DNA of 50,272 bases, taken from Nitrospirota bacterium (lineage in GTDB: Bacteria > Nitrospirota_A > Leptospirillia > Leptospirillales > Leptospirillaceae). The position numbers and the translations under genes were made by a program. How positions within the stretch are numbered: position 1 is the stretch's first letter; every line of letters begins with the position of its first letter. The stretch spans positions 1 through 50,272 of the forward strand of contig DAHWGX010000049.1 in the NCBI GenBank assembly GCA_027335985.1, written 5' to 3'. Positions 41,466 through 50,272 of this stretch are shown here, in pieces. The notes beneath the pieces are model-generated. The model ran no database searches, was not told the DNA's origin, and worked only from the letters and a program-made list of their open reading frames with translations.

Positions 41466-42914
41466 TTAATCGTGAGTGTTGCCATTGTTTACGGGTTCGC
41501 GAGAAAGGCGCAGGGCTTCTTCCAGACGGGCGAGGGAGATTTCGCGTCCCGCGAGAAGCAGTACCTCAAAGATACCCGGACTGACAGTTTTCCCGGTGAT
41601 GGCCACGCGAACAGGCTGCGCAAGTTCACCGAGCTTCATGTGCAACGATTCCCCCATCTGGGCAAAAACGTTCCGGAGCCCCTCCCCCGACCAGTCCTCG
41701 AGTGCCCTCAAGGCGAGGGAAAGTTGCTCGAGAACAGTGGAGTTTGCGAGGGTGAGCACTTTTTTCCGGGCTTCGGGATCGATGGTCCGGGAGCGATCAA
41801 GAAAGGGATGGGCGAGCTGGGCCAGGTCGTTCAATGTTTTCGAGCGCCCCTTGAGCTCGTCGGCCAACCGTGTCCAATAGCCGGGATCGGAGCTCTGGGA
41901 GAGAGGATCCGGCAAGGGAGGGAGTGCTTCCTTTAAGAGCGGAACAAGATCGGCTCCAGGGGTGTTCTTGATATAGTGGGCATTGAGCCAGAGAAGCTTT
42001 TCGGGATTGAAGACAGAGGGAGAGGAGCCGACATGGTCGAGATCAAAAAAATGGACCAGCTCTTCCCGGGTGAAGATCTCCTGATCCTTGTGGGACCATC
42101 CCAGCCGCACGAGGTAATTGACCAGGGCCTGGGGCAGGAATCCCATGTCCCGATAGGCCATGACGGATGTGGCCCCGTGTCTTTTCGACAGACGTGTCCT
42201 GTCGGGTCCGTAGATCATGGGAAGATGGGCAAAATCCGGTAGTGGAGCGCCCAAGGCCCTGAATATTGGAATCTGCCGGGGAGTGTTGTTGATATGGTCA
42301 TCCCCGCGGATGACATGGGATATTTTCATGTCCACATCGTCGACCACGACGGCAAAATTGTAGGTGGGCCCCCCGTCGGACCTAATAATGATCAGATCGT
42401 CGAGCACGGAGCTGTCGAAGGAGAGGGGGCCCCGGATGAGGTCGTCAAAGACGATCGACTCCTTTTCCGGGGTTCGGAAACGGAGAACGTGGGGGCGATC
42501 GGGAGAGACCGAGCGGTCCCGGCAGCGACCGTCGTATCGGGGAGGAAGGCCCTGTTTCATGGCCTCCGCCCTCTTCGATTCGAGAAGGTCAGGAGGACAG
42601 TCGCACCGGTAGGCGTGTCCTTTTTCGAGCAGCTCCATCGCGAGTTCCCGATAGCGGTCGAAACGTCCAGTCTGGTAAAAAGGTCCCTCGTCCCATGAAA
42701 GGTCGAGCCAACCCAGTCCTTCGAGGATGGCGGCGATGGAGTCCTGGGTCGAACGCTCCCGATCGGTATCCTCGATCCGGAGGACCAGTGTCCCTCCATA
42801 GTGGCGTGCAAGGAGAAAATTGAAAAGGGCCGTCCGTGCCCCTCCAAGATGAAGGTGGCCTGTCGGGCTGGGAGCGAATCGAACACGCATCGACGGATCT
42901 TTGGGTAGGGGCAA
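41466..42914 (-). CDS. gltX: Glutamyl-tRNA synthetase
   Basis: Charges tRNA-Glu with glutamate; the product also feeds the C5 haem pathway served by hemL. 482 aa. The HIGH motif is GHLHLGG in RFAPSPTGHLHLGG (about residues 12-25). The KMSKS-like motif is RLSKRHG (about 246-252). Candidate zinc ligands are CDC (about 104-106) and the C in DGRCRD. Start: TTG 42914 gives the full length and has AGGA 8 nt upstream; ATG 42890 gives 474 aa with no ribosome-binding site. Whether it discriminates tRNA-Gln is not decidable here. A plausible promoter lies at 42963-42991. Confidence 0.94.
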   Translation of the reverse strand: MPLPKDPSMRVRFAPSPTGHLHLGGARTALFNFLLARHYGGTLVLRIEDTDRERSTQDSIAAILEGLGWLDLSWDEGPFYQTGRFDRYRELAMELLEKGHAYRCDCPPDLLESKRAEAMKQGLPPRYDGRCRDRSVSPDRPHVLRFRTPEKESIVFDDLIRGPLSFDSSVLDDLIIIRSDGGPTYNFAVVVDDVDMKISHVIRGDDHINNTPRQIPIFRALGAPLPDFAHLPMIYGPDRTRLSKRHGATSVMAYRDMGFLPQALVNYLVRLGWSHKDQEIFTREELVHFFDLDHVGSSPSVFNPEKLLWLNAHYIKNTPGADLVPLLKEALPPLPDPLSQSSDPGYWTRLADELKGRSKTLNDLAQLAHPFLDRSRTIDPEARKKVLTLANSTVLEQLSLALRALEDWSGEGLRNVFAQMGESLHMKLGELAQPVRVAITGKTVSPGIFEVLLLAGREISLARLEEALRLSREPVNNGNTHD

Positions 42915-42962
42915 GGAGGAAGTCCTGAGTTTAAGCGTGAATTTCCTGAAGTATTTTAAAAA

Positions 42963-42991
42963 AGGATAACACGGTCGTGAGAGACGGACAA
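42963..42991 (-). promoter_or_regulatory. Candidate promoter of gltX
   Basis: On the minus strand TTGTCC, exactly 17 nt, TATCCT: 4 of 6 matches in each box. The implied transcript start is near 42956, about 42 nt before the gltX start codon. Confidence 0.5.
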
Positions 42992-43036
42992 ACGAAAAAA
43001 TAAGCTAGGTCATACACCCTCCCAAAAATCCGTTCT

Positions 43037-43065
43037 TTGACCTGTCGGGGAAGGCGGTCTATAAT
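43037..43065 (+). promoter_or_regulatory. Near-consensus sigma70 promoter of the nadB-clpB operon
   Basis: TTGACC, 17-nt spacer, perfect TATAAT (43060-43065). The implied start of transcription is near 43072, 21 nt before the ATG at 43093, which also has GGGAGGG as its Shine-Dalgarno. The promoter thus fixes the upstream start of the lipoprotein gene. Confidence 0.85.
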
Positions 43066-43092
43066 TCGAACGCGTGTGCCCGGGAGGGCGTT

Positions 43093-43668
43093 ATGGGCAG
43101 TGTGAAACGGTTAAGGGCTGGGGTGAAGATGAGTGGGGAAAATGGCGGAATCGTCCGGGCCGTAATGGGGTGTCGGATGGGAAATTTAAACGGAGCAATT
43201 CTGGTTCTGCTCTTTGCGGTCGCGCTGCTTTCGTCCGGTTGCGGTGAGGTCAAGCCTCTGACTCCAGAAGAGCAGTCGCTTGTATCCGCCTGGAAGATAG
43301 GAAAGTCTCTCCGGAGAGCCTATTCCAAGGAATCGGTTGACGAAGTCGTCTCCCTTTTGACCTCTTCGCTGGCCAACCGTCCCGAAACGCGGCCCCAGCT
43401 GGCCAAGATGTTCGGAATGTTCCGGAAACTGGATCTGACCCTGGTGATGGACTCAGGAGAGGTTGATCCCACAACGCATTCGATCACCTTCAGGGGGCAC
43501 TGGACCATGACAGGCCTTCCAAAATCTGGATCCGGACCGCGCTATTTCCAGACGGGGGAATGCCAGATCGTCGTCTCGATGGCGAAGACCCCCAATCCCT
43601 CTCGGATCGAGTCCATTTCGGGGGACACCTTCCTTGCCGTTCCAGCGAAGCTTTCACCGAAAACATGA
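43093..43668 (+). CDS. Predicted lipoprotein, first gene of the nadB-clpB operon
   Basis: A 191-aa protein. The promoter and Shine-Dalgarno favour ATG 43093, which gives a long polar N-region (about 30 residues) before the hydrophobic core and lipobox LSSGC (Cys near residue 50). Internal ATGs at 43129, 43165 and 43177 would give shorter, more typical signal peptides. The mature part has a helical region (SLRRAYSKESVDEVVSLLTS) and a beta-strand-like C-terminus (THSITFRGHWTMTGL and GECQIVVSMAK). No family is recognised. Its stop overlaps the nadB ATG by 4 bp. Confidence 0.7.
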   Translation: MGSVKRLRAGVKMSGENGGIVRAVMGCRMGNLNGAILVLLFAVALLSSGCGEVKPLTPEEQSLVSAWKIGKSLRRAYSKESVDEVVSLLTSSLANRPETRPQLAKMFGMFRKLDLTLVMDSGEVDPTTHSITFRGHWTMTGLPKSGSGPRYFQTGECQIVVSMAKTPNPSRIESISGDTFLAVPAKLSPKT

Positions 43669-45239
43669 AAAGATCGCCGGAACCAAGGAGAATCACGTCC
43701 GATTTCCTGATTGTGGGGGGAGGAATCGCCGGCTATCAGACAGCCCTTGATCTGCTTCCGCTGGGCAGCGTCGCGCTGGCATCCCGGGGATCGATCTCGT
43801 CCGGGAGTTCCTACTACGCCCAGGGAGGGCTCGCGATTCCCTGGGGATTCGACAGGGACGCCATCGACTCTCATGTCGAAGACACGATCCGCGCGGGAGC
43901 CGGACTCTGTGATGAGGAGAGGGTTCGTCTCCTGATCGAAGGCTCCGAAGAAGCTTTCGCAACTCTGGTTTCCTATGGGGTCCCCTTTGACAGGGATGAA
44001 AAAGGGGAATTCCTTTTCACGCGGGAGGCGGCCCATTCCCGTCCAAGAATCGTCCATGCGGGAGGGGACAAGACAGGCTCACTCATACTGAAGACGTTGG
44101 CACAGAACGTCCATGGCCACGACCGATTCACTTTTCTGACTCCCTGCCGTCTGACCCGGCTCCTCAAGGGGCAGGACGGCAGGGTGGCGGGTGGGCTCTT
44201 CATGGATGAAACCGGGGACGAATGGCTGGAAGTTCTTGCAAAGGCGACCATCATGGCGACCGGGGGCTTTAGCGCCCTTTTTGCGAGGACGACCAATCCT
44301 CCGTCACAGGTGGGAGACGCCGCGGCGGTCTGCCATCGGGCCGGGGCGGAACTCGAACGTCTGGCCTTCACCCAGTTTCATCCGACGGTCCTCGACCTTC
44401 CGGGAGGGGCCCCCTTCCTGTTGACAGAAGCCCTCCGGGGTGAAGGGGGGCATGTGGTGAACGAGGCAGGGGAGCGCGTTCTTTTCAGATATCATCCGGA
44501 TGGAGAGCTGGCTCCGAGGGATGTGGTCTCCCGGGCGCTCTGGCTCGAAGCCCGTGCCCATCCGGAATCGCCTCTCTACCTCTCGGTGACCCACCTGCCG
44601 GCCCTCTACCTGAAGGAGCGGTTTCCCCAGGTCTACAACCACTGTCTGTCGGTCGGCATCGACCTGTCCCGGGACCGAGCTCCAATCCGTCCGGCGGCCC
44701 ATTTCCAGATGGGCGGAATCACAAGCGACATGGAGGGACGAACCTCCCTTCCAGGGCTTTACGCCGTGGGAGAGGTGGCCAGCACCCGGGTCCACGGGGC
44801 GAACCGGCTGGCATCAAACTCTCTTCTCGAAGCATTGGTCATGGGACACAGGGTCGTTCTTGGAATTGTAACCGACCGGACGGTCGACGTGGATTTGACC
44901 CCGCCCCCGGAGGAAGAGAGGGAAATTCCCCGGGTCATTCCCACGATTCCTTCCGGTCGGGTGACGATGAAAATGGTTCGGAACATTCTTTGGGAAAAGG
45001 CGGGGATCGTACGCTTCAACTCCCGGGTCCAGGCCGGACGGGAGGAGATCGAGGCCTATCTAGCCATGATGCGGGAGGGCCCGGTCGCGACGGAAGGGGT
45101 CCTTTTGTGGAACGCCCTCGAACTCTCGCGGGAGATTTTTAACGACCTCCTTGTCGCTCCGAGGGTGGGCGCGAACTTTTTTCTTGAAGGCTCCCCGGCA
45201 GACATCGGTCCGTCGGCCCAGGAGATAGGAAAAGGATAG
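43665..45239 (+). CDS. nadB: L-aspartate oxidase
   Basis: FAD enzyme that oxidises aspartate to iminoaspartate, the first step of de novo NAD synthesis. 524 aa. The FAD-binding motif is LIVGGGIAGYQTALDL (about residues 15-30), with SSYYAQGGLAIP after it; QFHPTVLD (about 242-249), HFQMGGI (about 345-351) and VHGANRLASNSLLEALV (about 378-394) are active-site segments. The ATG at 43665 overlaps the preceding stop by 4 bp. The companion quinolinate synthase NadA and NadC are not in the window. Confidence 0.95.
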   Translation: MKRSPEPRRITSDFLIVGGGIAGYQTALDLLPLGSVALASRGSISSGSSYYAQGGLAIPWGFDRDAIDSHVEDTIRAGAGLCDEERVRLLIEGSEEAFATLVSYGVPFDRDEKGEFLFTREAAHSRPRIVHAGGDKTGSLILKTLAQNVHGHDRFTFLTPCRLTRLLKGQDGRVAGGLFMDETGDEWLEVLAKATIMATGGFSALFARTTNPPSQVGDAAAVCHRAGAELERLAFTQFHPTVLDLPGGAPFLLTEALRGEGGHVVNEAGERVLFRYHPDGELAPRDVVSRALWLEARAHPESPLYLSVTHLPALYLKERFPQVYNHCLSVGIDLSRDRAPIRPAAHFQMGGITSDMEGRTSLPGLYAVGEVASTRVHGANRLASNSLLEALVMGHRVVLGIVTDRTVDVDLTPPPEEEREIPRVIPTIPSGRVTMKMVRNILWEKAGIVRFNSRVQAGREEIEAYLAMMREGPVATEGVLLWNALELSREIFNDLLVAPRVGANFFLEGSPADIGPSAQEIGKG

Positions 45240-45242
45240 GGA

Positions 45243-46112
45243 ATGGCAAAGGATTTTTATGACCGTCTCGGAGTCAACCGGAAGGCGACCTCGGAGGAGA
45301 TCAAGAAGGCCTATCGAAAGCTGGCCCGCCAGTACCACCCCGATGTCAACCCGAACAACAAGGAGGCGGAACTCCGCTTCAAGGAGATCAACGAAGCCTA
45401 CGAAACGCTTTCCGAAGAGGAAAAGAGAAAGGAATACGACGCGCTTCTCTCCGGGGGGGGGACAGGTCGGGGAAGGGCCTCCTCTCAGGAGGGGGCGGGA
45501 CGACCCTTCGAGGACTTTTCCGGAGAAGGGATGGGAGACTTCTGGGACCTGTTCGGCGGAATGGGAAGGGGGGGAGGGGCCGTGATCTCGGAGGTCCACC
45601 TTACGCTGACATTCCGTGAAGCGGCCCTCGGGGCGGACAAATCGGTGCTTCTGACCGACGCTTCGGGGAAAAAACCCGAACAGGTGACCCTGAGGATTCC
45701 CGCCGGGATCGAGGCGGGAATGGCCTTTACCCTCCAGATCGGTTCCGGTTCCCGATCCCGTCTGGTCCGGGTGGTCATCGACGACATCATGCCGGATCCC
45801 CTGTTCCGGCGACAGGGTTCGGACCTTCTTCTCGATTGTCCGGTCAAACTCTCCGAGCTCCTGTACGGTGCAACGGTCACCGTTCCGACCCTCGATGGTG
45901 AGGCCCGACTCAAGATACCTCCGGGGACAAAGGCCGGTCAGACGTTCAGGATGAAGGAAAAAGGGGTGGCCTCTCCGGTGGACCACGAAAAAGGGCATCT
46001 GTTCGTCAAGGTCCTCCCGGTTCTTCCCCCCCGGGTTCCCGATTCTCTCGAGCCCTGCATCCGCGAGCTCGACAGCCATTATCCGCCGGACTTCCGATGG
46101 AAGAACCGGTGA
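45243..46112 (+). CDS. cbpA: DnaJ/CbpA-type co-chaperone
   Basis: A 289-aa J-domain protein. The J-domain is residues 1-70, with the HPD motif in [11 protein letters not shown] (about 30-40). A Gly/Phe-rich linker (about 75-108) follows, and two DnaJ C-terminal beta domains, but the four CxxCxGxG zinc repeats of DnaJ are absent, so this is the class II (CbpA) type. The ATG is 3 nt after nadB, with AAAAGGATAGGG upstream. It supplies DnaK for the ClpB system encoded downstream; DnaK itself is not in this window. Confidence 0.93.
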   Translation: MAKDFYDRLGVNRKATSEEIKKAYRKLARQYHPDVNPNNKEAELRFKEINEAYETLSEEEKRKEYDALLSGGGTGRGRASSQEGAGRPFEDFSGEGMGDFWDLFGGMGRGGGAVISEVHLTLTFREAALGADKSVLLTDASGKKPEQVTLRIPAGIEAGMAFTLQIGSGSRSRLVRVVIDDIMPDPLFRRQGSDLLLDCPVKLSELLYGATVTVPTLDGEARLKIPPGTKAGQTFRMKEKGVASPVDHEKGHLFVKVLPVLPPRVPDSLEPCIRELDSHYPPDFRWKNR

Positions 46113-46160
46113 TCCGGGAAAGAGGCATCCGGGTCCCGTTTGTTTTTAGGAGGAAGACCG

Positions 46161-46481
46161 ATGGTTGAAAAAGAATTTCCAAAAGGCCCGGGTCGCCCCA
46201 TGCCGGTCGAATGGGTCACGGAAACCTATGCGGTCTCCAGACGAACCCTGTCCCTTCTGGTCCGGGAAGGCCTCGTCGAGATCGAAAAGGAGGGGACTGC
46301 GCCGTTTCTGCGGCCCGAAATGATCGAGCGCGTCAGGGTCATCATGATTCTCCGGAAGGAACTGGGGGTGAATCTGGCCGGTGTCGAGATCATTCTTCGC
46401 CTCAGGCACCAGCTCCTCTGGCACCGGAGCCGCCTCCGGGACTCCCCGGGAGAGCCCTGCATCGATAACGACCTGTCGTGA
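46161..46481 (+). CDS. hspR: HspR-like MerR-family regulator
   Basis: A 106-aa MerR-type HTH protein. Residues about 20-45 give the HTH (VTETYAVSRRTLSLLVREGL) and the family's tail LRKELGVNLAGVEIILRLRH (about 73-92) is diagnostic of HspR. The start is ATG 46161 with TAGGAGGAAG upstream. HspR represses dnaK/dnaJ/clpB operons with help from DnaK, normally at HAIR boxes (CTTGAGT-N7-ACTCAAG); I do not see such a box before this operon, so the target may lie elsewhere or be diverged. CbpM is an alternative name for similar co-encoded proteins. Confidence 0.85.
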   Translation: MVEKEFPKGPGRPMPVEWVTETYAVSRRTLSLLVREGLVEIEKEGTAPFLRPEMIERVRVIMILRKELGVNLAGVEIILRLRHQLLWHRSRLRDSPGEPCIDNDLS

Positions 46482-46537
46482 CAGGCCAAAAAGCCGGGGT
46501 CCGAGCCAAAACTTGAAATGATCAGGGAGGATCGACC

Positions 46538-49144
46538 ATGGATGTGAACAAGCTGACCCAGAAGTCTCAGGAAGCGCTCCAGAAAGCTGTCGACCTGGCG
46601 CGCCAGAAGGGGAACACCGAGGTGGAGCCCCTGCACCTTCTCAAGGCCCTCCTGGAACAGGAGGGGGGCATCGTTCCCGCCATCCTCCTGAAGATGGAGG
46701 TCTCCCCCGAAGAGCTTCTCGGAAAGACTGACGAACAGCTCGGACTGCTCCCCCGCGTCGAGGGGGGATCCGGTGGGCCCTATCTTTCCAGGAATCTCTC
46801 GTTCCTGCTCGACAAGGCTCTCGAGGAGACCCGTCCCTTCAAGGACGATTATGTCAGCACCGAGCACATCCTGCTGGCCATGACCGAAAGCACCGGTCCC
46901 GAAAGCCGGATTTTCAAATCGTTCAAGCTGACCCGGGAAAAGACCCTTGCGGCCCTCACCGAGGTGCGGGGAAGCCAGCGCGTCACCGACCCGAATCCCG
47001 AGGAGCGCTACCAGGCACTCGAGAAGTTCGGGAAGGATCTGACAGCTCTCGCCCGCCAGAACAAGCTCGATCCCGTCATCGGTCGCGACGAGGAGATCCG
47101 GCGCGTGATCCAGGTCCTCTCCCGCCGGACCAAGAACAACCCTGTTCTGATCGGCGATCCGGGGGTCGGCAAAACGGCCATCGTCGAGGGTCTTGCTCTC
47201 CGGATCGTGGCAGGGGACGTGCCCGAGGGGCTCAAGGACAAGACGATCTTTTCCCTCGACCTCGGTGCCCTTCTGGCCGGAGCCAAATACAGGGGCGACT
47301 TCGAGGAGCGTCTCAAGGCCGTTCTGAAGGAGATCAGCGCGGCTTCTGGGAGGATCATCCTGTTCATCGACGAGCTCCATACCATCGTCCGTGCAGGGGC
47401 GACCGAGGGCGCCATGGATGCCTCCAATCTGTTGAAGCCCGCCCTTGCGCGGGGAGAACTCCGGGCGATCGGCGCCACGACTCTGGACGAATACCGTCAG
47501 TACATCGAAAAGGACGCGGCCCTCGAGCGCCGCTTCCAGCCGGTCTTCGTGGGGGAGCCCTCCATCGACGACACGATCGCCATTCTCCGGGGCCTCAAGG
47601 AAAAATACGAGATTCACCATGGGGTCCGGATCAAGGACTCGGCGATCGTGGCAGCGGCGATCCTCTCCCACCGTTACATCACCGGCCGGTTCCTTCCGGA
47701 CAAGGCCATCGATCTGATCGACGAGTCGGCGAGCCGTCTCCGGGTGGCGATCGACAGCATGCCGCTCGAGCTCGATGAGGTGGACCGAAAGATCCGCCAG
47801 CTCGAAATCGAGAAGATGGCCCTTTCCAAGGAAGAGGACGAAGGAAGCCGGAAAAAGAAGGCCGATGTCGAAAACGAGCTCGAGGAGCTCAAGGGTCGTT
47901 TTTCAGCCCTGAAGGCGCAGTGGGACGGGGAGAAGGCCCGGATCCAGGAGATCCGGGAGCTCAAGGAGAAGATCGAGCAGTCCAAACTGGACGCCGATGC
48001 CGCATTGCGGGAAGGACAGTACGAAAAAGCGTCCCAGATCACCTACGGGACGATCCCGACCCTCCAGAAGTCTCTCGATGCGGCCCAGGCCGCGATGGAG
48101 AAGGAAAGCCAGACCGGCGGACGCCTCCTGAAGGAAGAGGTGTCGGAGGAGGACGTGGCCCAGGTGGTCTCGGCCTGGACCGGGATCCCTGTGACCCGCA
48201 TGATGGAAGGAGAGCTTCAGAAGCTTCTGAAGATGGAGGAGCGTCTCTCCCAGCGCGTCGTGGGCCAGAAGGAGGCGGTCGTGGCCGTTTCGAACGCCAT
48301 CCGGCGCGCCAGGGCCGGAATACAGGACCCGAATCGCCCCCTCGGGTCCTTCTTTTTCCTCGGTCCGACCGGGGTGGGAAAGACGGAGCTCGCCAAAAGC
48401 CTGGCCGAATTCCTCTTCGACAACGACCAGGCGATGATCCGCATCGACATGTCCGAATACATGGAGAAGCATTCGGTGGCGCGCCTCATCGGGGCTCCGC
48501 CCGGATACGTCGGTTACGAGGAGGGCGGGCAGCTGACGGAGGCGATCCGGCGTCGTCCTTATTCGGTCATCCTTCTCGACGAGATGGAAAAAGCCCATCC
48601 CGACGTTTTCAACGTGCTTCTCCAGGTTCTGGACGACGGCCGGCTCACCGACGGGCAGGGCCGGGTGGTGGACTTCAAGAACACCGTCATCATCATGACC
48701 TCGAACATTGCCTCCGACGTCATCCGTGATTCGGCCGGGGTTCCCGAAGCCGAGGTGCGTCGAAAGGTGATGGAGATCCTCGGTCGCTCCCTTAGGCCGG
48801 AGTTTCTGAACCGGATCGACGAGATCATTCTCTTCCACCCCCTCACCATGGCCGAGATCATGCAGATCGTCGATATCCAGCTTTCATCGATCAACAAGCG
48901 GCTCAAGGATCAGAATATCGTTCTCGCCCTGACCGATCGGGCCCGGGAGGAGCTGGCTCAGGTCGGCTTCGATCCGGTCTACGGAGCCCGGCCCCTCAAA
49001 CGGGCGATCCAGCAGGCCATCATGAATCCGTTGGCCCAGCAGATCCTGGCCCGGACCGTCCAAAAGGGCGGGACGATCGAAGTCGACTGGGACGGAGCGA
49101 GTTTCCTGTTCGATTCGGCGGCCGTTTCCGGAGAGAGTTCGTGA
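46538..49144 (+). CDS. clpB: ATP-dependent disaggregase ClpB
   Basis: An 868-aa Hsp100 disaggregase that rescues aggregated protein with DnaK. Order: N-domain (1-145), AAA1 with Walker [12 protein letters not shown] (about 205), the long coiled-coil middle domain (about 405-525, Lys/Glu-rich), and AAA2 with Walker [13 protein letters not shown] (about 606) and Walker [15 protein letters not shown]. The C-terminus ends with a normal D2 small domain. It starts 56 nt after hspR with a GGGAGG ribosome-binding site. Its stop overlaps the GTG of the next gene (GTGA). Confidence 0.97.
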   Translation: MDVNKLTQKSQEALQKAVDLARQKGNTEVEPLHLLKALLEQEGGIVPAILLKMEVSPEELLGKTDEQLGLLPRVEGGSGGPYLSRNLSFLLDKALEETRPFKDDYVSTEHILLAMTESTGPESRIFKSFKLTREKTLAALTEVRGSQRVTDPNPEERYQALEKFGKDLTALARQNKLDPVIGRDEEIRRVIQVLSRRTKNNPVLIGDPGVGKTAIVEGLALRIVAGDVPEGLKDKTIFSLDLGALLAGAKYRGDFEERLKAVLKEISAASGRIILFIDELHTIVRAGATEGAMDASNLLKPALARGELRAIGATTLDEYRQYIEKDAALERRFQPVFVGEPSIDDTIAILRGLKEKYEIHHGVRIKDSAIVAAAILSHRYITGRFLPDKAIDLIDESASRLRVAIDSMPLELDEVDRKIRQLEIEKMALSKEEDEGSRKKKADVENELEELKGRFSALKAQWDGEKARIQEIRELKEKIEQSKLDADAALREGQYEKASQITYGTIPTLQKSLDAAQAAMEKESQTGGRLLKEEVSEEDVAQVVSAWTGIPVTRMMEGELQKLLKMEERLSQRVVGQKEAVVAVSNAIRRARAGIQDPNRPLGSFFFLGPTGVGKTELAKSLAEFLFDNDQAMIRIDMSEYMEKHSVARLIGAPPGYVGYEEGGQLTEAIRRRPYSVILLDEMEKAHPDVFNVLLQVLDDGRLTDGQGRVVDFKNTVIIMTSNIASDVIRDSAGVPEAEVRRKVMEILGRSLRPEFLNRIDEIILFHPLTMAEIMQIVDIQLSSINKRLKDQNIVLALTDRAREELAQVGFDPVYGARPLKRAIQQAIMNPLAQQILARTVQKGGTIEVDWDGASFLFDSAAVSGESS

Positions 49145-49695
49145 AAGACGTGGGGACTCCGATCAGGGAGGGACTTCTTTTTACGCGTGACACCGCCCTG
49201 GCGGAGCGGATTTCACGGAGCGTGCTCCACTGGCCGCTCGAAATCCTGGTCCGGGATTCCTGGAAAGGCTGGGAGGCGGTATCTCCCGACAGCCGTCTCC
49301 TCCTCATCGACCGAGGAACCATGCCGTCGCTCGATCTGTCGGACTCCCATTTCAGGATCATTCTCAGCGGGGAGGGGGAGGCGCTTCTCCAGGCCCTCAC
49401 GGAATTCCTGTACCTTCGCGAACCCCTCTCCCAGGCGGTGGGGATCGAACATCTTCTCCACACCAAGTGTTGGCAGTACCTGAAGGCGGTGTCGAATCTC
49501 CGGGAATCGGATTCGGCCTATTCCTTTTTTTCCGACCTCCTGGACCGGATGCTCATCCCGACCGCTCTCGACGTGACCGATGGGAACCAGCACAAGGCCT
49601 CCCGGATCCTGGGGATCAGCCGGACGACCTTCCGGAGCAAGATGAAATCGATCGAAGAGGGAGAGGGAGACCCTGAAAGTGAAAGCTGTAGTTAA
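49141..49695 (+). CDS. Fis-type HTH protein coupled to clpB
   Basis: A 184-aa protein starting with GTG inside the clpB stop codon. The C-terminal residues about 142-172 ([20 protein letters not shown] then TFRSKMKSI) form a Fis/NtrC-type helix-turn-helix. The N-terminal ~90 residues ([20 protein letters not shown] and LLLIDRG) look like a degraded response-regulator receiver fold with no clear phosphorylatable Asp. No AAA+ sigma54 domain is present, so it cannot act as a classical activator. Direct coupling to clpB suggests a stress-linked regulator; its targets are unknown. Confidence 0.75.
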   Translation: MKDVGTPIREGLLFTRDTALAERISRSVLHWPLEILVRDSWKGWEAVSPDSRLLLIDRGTMPSLDLSDSHFRIILSGEGEALLQALTEFLYLREPLSQAVGIEHLLHTKCWQYLKAVSNLRESDSAYSFFSDLLDRMLIPTALDVTDGNQHKASRILGISRTTFRSKMKSIEEGEGDPESESCS

Positions 49696-49748
49696 GTTAG
49701 TGCTAATATTATTTAATTATGGATAGCTCCCTTTTGGTGGAGTTGTGC

Positions 49749-49813
49749 TTGACCAAGAATTTCTGTGATTTCTGGTCAGGACGCTTGACAGATTGGTTGG
49801 TTCAGTGTAATTT
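49749..49813 (+). promoter_or_regulatory. Promoter and inverted repeat upstream of the HU gene
   Basis: A perfect TTGACA (-35, 49785-49790) is followed by TGTAAT after 15 nt or TAATTT after 17 nt. Just upstream, TTGACCA (49749-49755) and TGGTCAG (starting about 49773) form a 6-bp inverted repeat with a 17-nt spacer, a two-turn operator spacing. The upstream stretch 49690-49730 is AT-rich. Confidence 0.55.
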
Positions 49814-49867
49814 CCCCGATGGACGTTGTATTTTCATAATTAAAATGCGAAAGGGGGGAAGAAAACG

Positions 49868-50143
49868 ATGAAAAAATCGGAACTCGTGGACAAGATCTCC
49901 CAGTCCGCAAAGATCAACAAAACCCAGGCGAATGAAGCCCTGAACGCCGCTGTCGAAGCGATCAAGAAGGCCCTCAAAAAGGACAGCGAGCGCGTGACCC
50001 TTCCCGGTTTCGGGACCTTTTCGACCGTGAAGAGAAAGGCCCGCACCGGACGGAACCCCCGTACTGGCCAGGAGATCAAGATCCCTGCCATGCGCGTTCC
50101 AAAATTTACTGCCGGAAAAGCCTTCAAGGCCGCCATCAAGTAA
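49868..50143 (+). CDS. hup: HU-family DNA-binding protein
   Basis: A 91-aa histone-like protein: MKKSELVDKISQSAKINKTQ, then the beta-arm sequence GFGTFSTVKRKARTGRNPRT, IPAMRVPKFTAGKAFK at the end. The PRTG-type arm with Arg-Asn-Pro is the DNA-bending signature (HU or IHF-like). It bends and compacts DNA. It has its own promoter (49785 region) and Shine-Dalgarno (AAAGGGGGGAAG), and a hairpin follows its stop. Confidence 0.95.
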   Translation: MKKSELVDKISQSAKINKTQANEALNAAVEAIKKALKKDSERVTLPGFGTFSTVKRKARTGRNPRTGQEIKIPAMRVPKFTAGKAFKAAIK

Positions 50144-50158
50144 TTTGTCCCGAAAATG

Positions 50159-50190
50159 CGGGGCCATGGTTCTCCGTGGTCCCGTCTTGT
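50159..50190 (+). terminator. Probable terminator after the HU gene
   Basis: An 11-bp stem CGGGGCCATGG / CCGTGGTCCCG (with G-U pairs) and a short TTCT loop (50159-50169 and 50174-50184), then TCTTGTCC. The T-run is poor, so this is a probable rather than certain terminator. Confidence 0.6.
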
Positions 50191-50195
50191 CCAGC

Positions 50196-50270
50196 AGGCA
50201 CGTAGCTCAGGGGTGGAGCGCTACCTTGACACGGTAGAGGTCGGCGGTTCGAAACCGCCCGTGCCTACCA
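50196..50270 (+). tRNA. tRNA-Val (anticodon GAC)
   Basis: 75 nt with the acceptor AGGCACG/CGTGCCT fully paired, D-stem GCTC/GAGC, anticodon stem CTACC/GGTAG with loop TTGACAC (anticodon GAC), and T-stem GGCGG/CCGCC around TTCGAAA. The discriminator is A and the CCA end is encoded. It reads codon GUC. The window ends two bases later. Confidence 0.97.
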
Positions 50271-50272
50271 TA

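Noticed and set aside
46226..47671. Minus-strand 481-codon open frame
   Set aside because: It runs opposite the well-supported hspR and clpB genes, has no family features and is an antisense shadow.
1..50272. CRISPR arrays, insertion sequences, prophage or toxin-antitoxin modules
   Set aside because: No regular direct repeats, transposase, integrase or paired small toxin/antitoxin genes are seen on either strand.

Overview
The window reads as chromosomal DNA of an acidophilic, iron-oxidising Leptospirillum-type bacterium (phylum Nitrospirota). The assignment is inferred from gene content, not from a marker search: a hydrogenase-4-like membrane complex, an archaeal-type PEP carboxylase, and a four-gene pyruvate/2-oxoacid:ferredoxin oxidoreductase operon of the kind used for reverse-TCA CO2 fixation. 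By eye the G+C is high (near 58-60%), which would suit the high-G+C members of that genus. Genes are densely packed, with many 4-11 bp overlaps, several convergent overlaps and frequent TTG/GTG starts. I see no insertion sequence, prophage, CRISPR array or integron, so this looks like core genome.

Region 1 (1-8365, minus strand): a six-gene hyfBCEFGI-like operon for a membrane complex related to complex I and group 4 hydrogenases, followed by two unrecognised genes. The large subunit has lost all four NiFe-ligand cysteines, so it is an energy-converting hydrogenase-related (Ehr) type complex and not a hydrogenase. Region 2 (8.6-13.3 kb): a small FixP/CcoQ-like membrane protein, a site-2-type protease, an inositol monophosphatase, a CopD-like membrane protein, archaeal-type PEP carboxylase and a small membrane protein. 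Region 3 (13.6-19.6 kb): lpxC, a 2Fe-2S ferredoxin, a lipoprotein, a bifunctional-nuclease family protein, a 44-aa membrane protein behind a nested inverted repeat, rnc with a long tail, mutM and a YeiH-type exporter.

Region 4 (19.7-23.4 kb): amgK and murU (plus) facing anmK (minus), then ysxC. This is a peptidoglycan sugar-recycling cluster whose genes overlap at both ends of anmK. Region 5 (23.3-32.3 kb, minus): hemL, gmhA, rfaE2, mfd and three parvulin-type foldases (two lipoproteins and SurA). Region 6 (32.3-36.3 kb): several tiny membrane proteins, a polytopic membrane protein, a YceI protein with an upstream palindrome, a J-domain protein and a DUF1841 protein.

Region 7 (36.4-40.1 kb): the porABGD-type operon behind a consensus-like promoter and a structured leader of about 310 nt. 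Region 8 (40.2-42.9 kb, minus): gltX, a PsiE-like membrane protein and a lipoprotein. Region 9 (43.0-49.7 kb): a strong promoter drives a lipoprotein gene, nadB, a cbpA-type dnaJ, an HspR-like repressor, clpB and an orphan Fis-type HTH protein. The window ends with an HU-family gene and tRNA-Val(GAC).

Functionally, the Ehr complex (proton motive force and quinone/ferredoxin coupling), the 2-oxoacid:ferredoxin oxidoreductase, the ferredoxin and PEP carboxylase fit an autotroph that must push electrons uphill to fix CO2. LpxC, GmhA, RfaE2, the foldases and the MurNAc-recycling genes serve a Gram-negative envelope with LPS.
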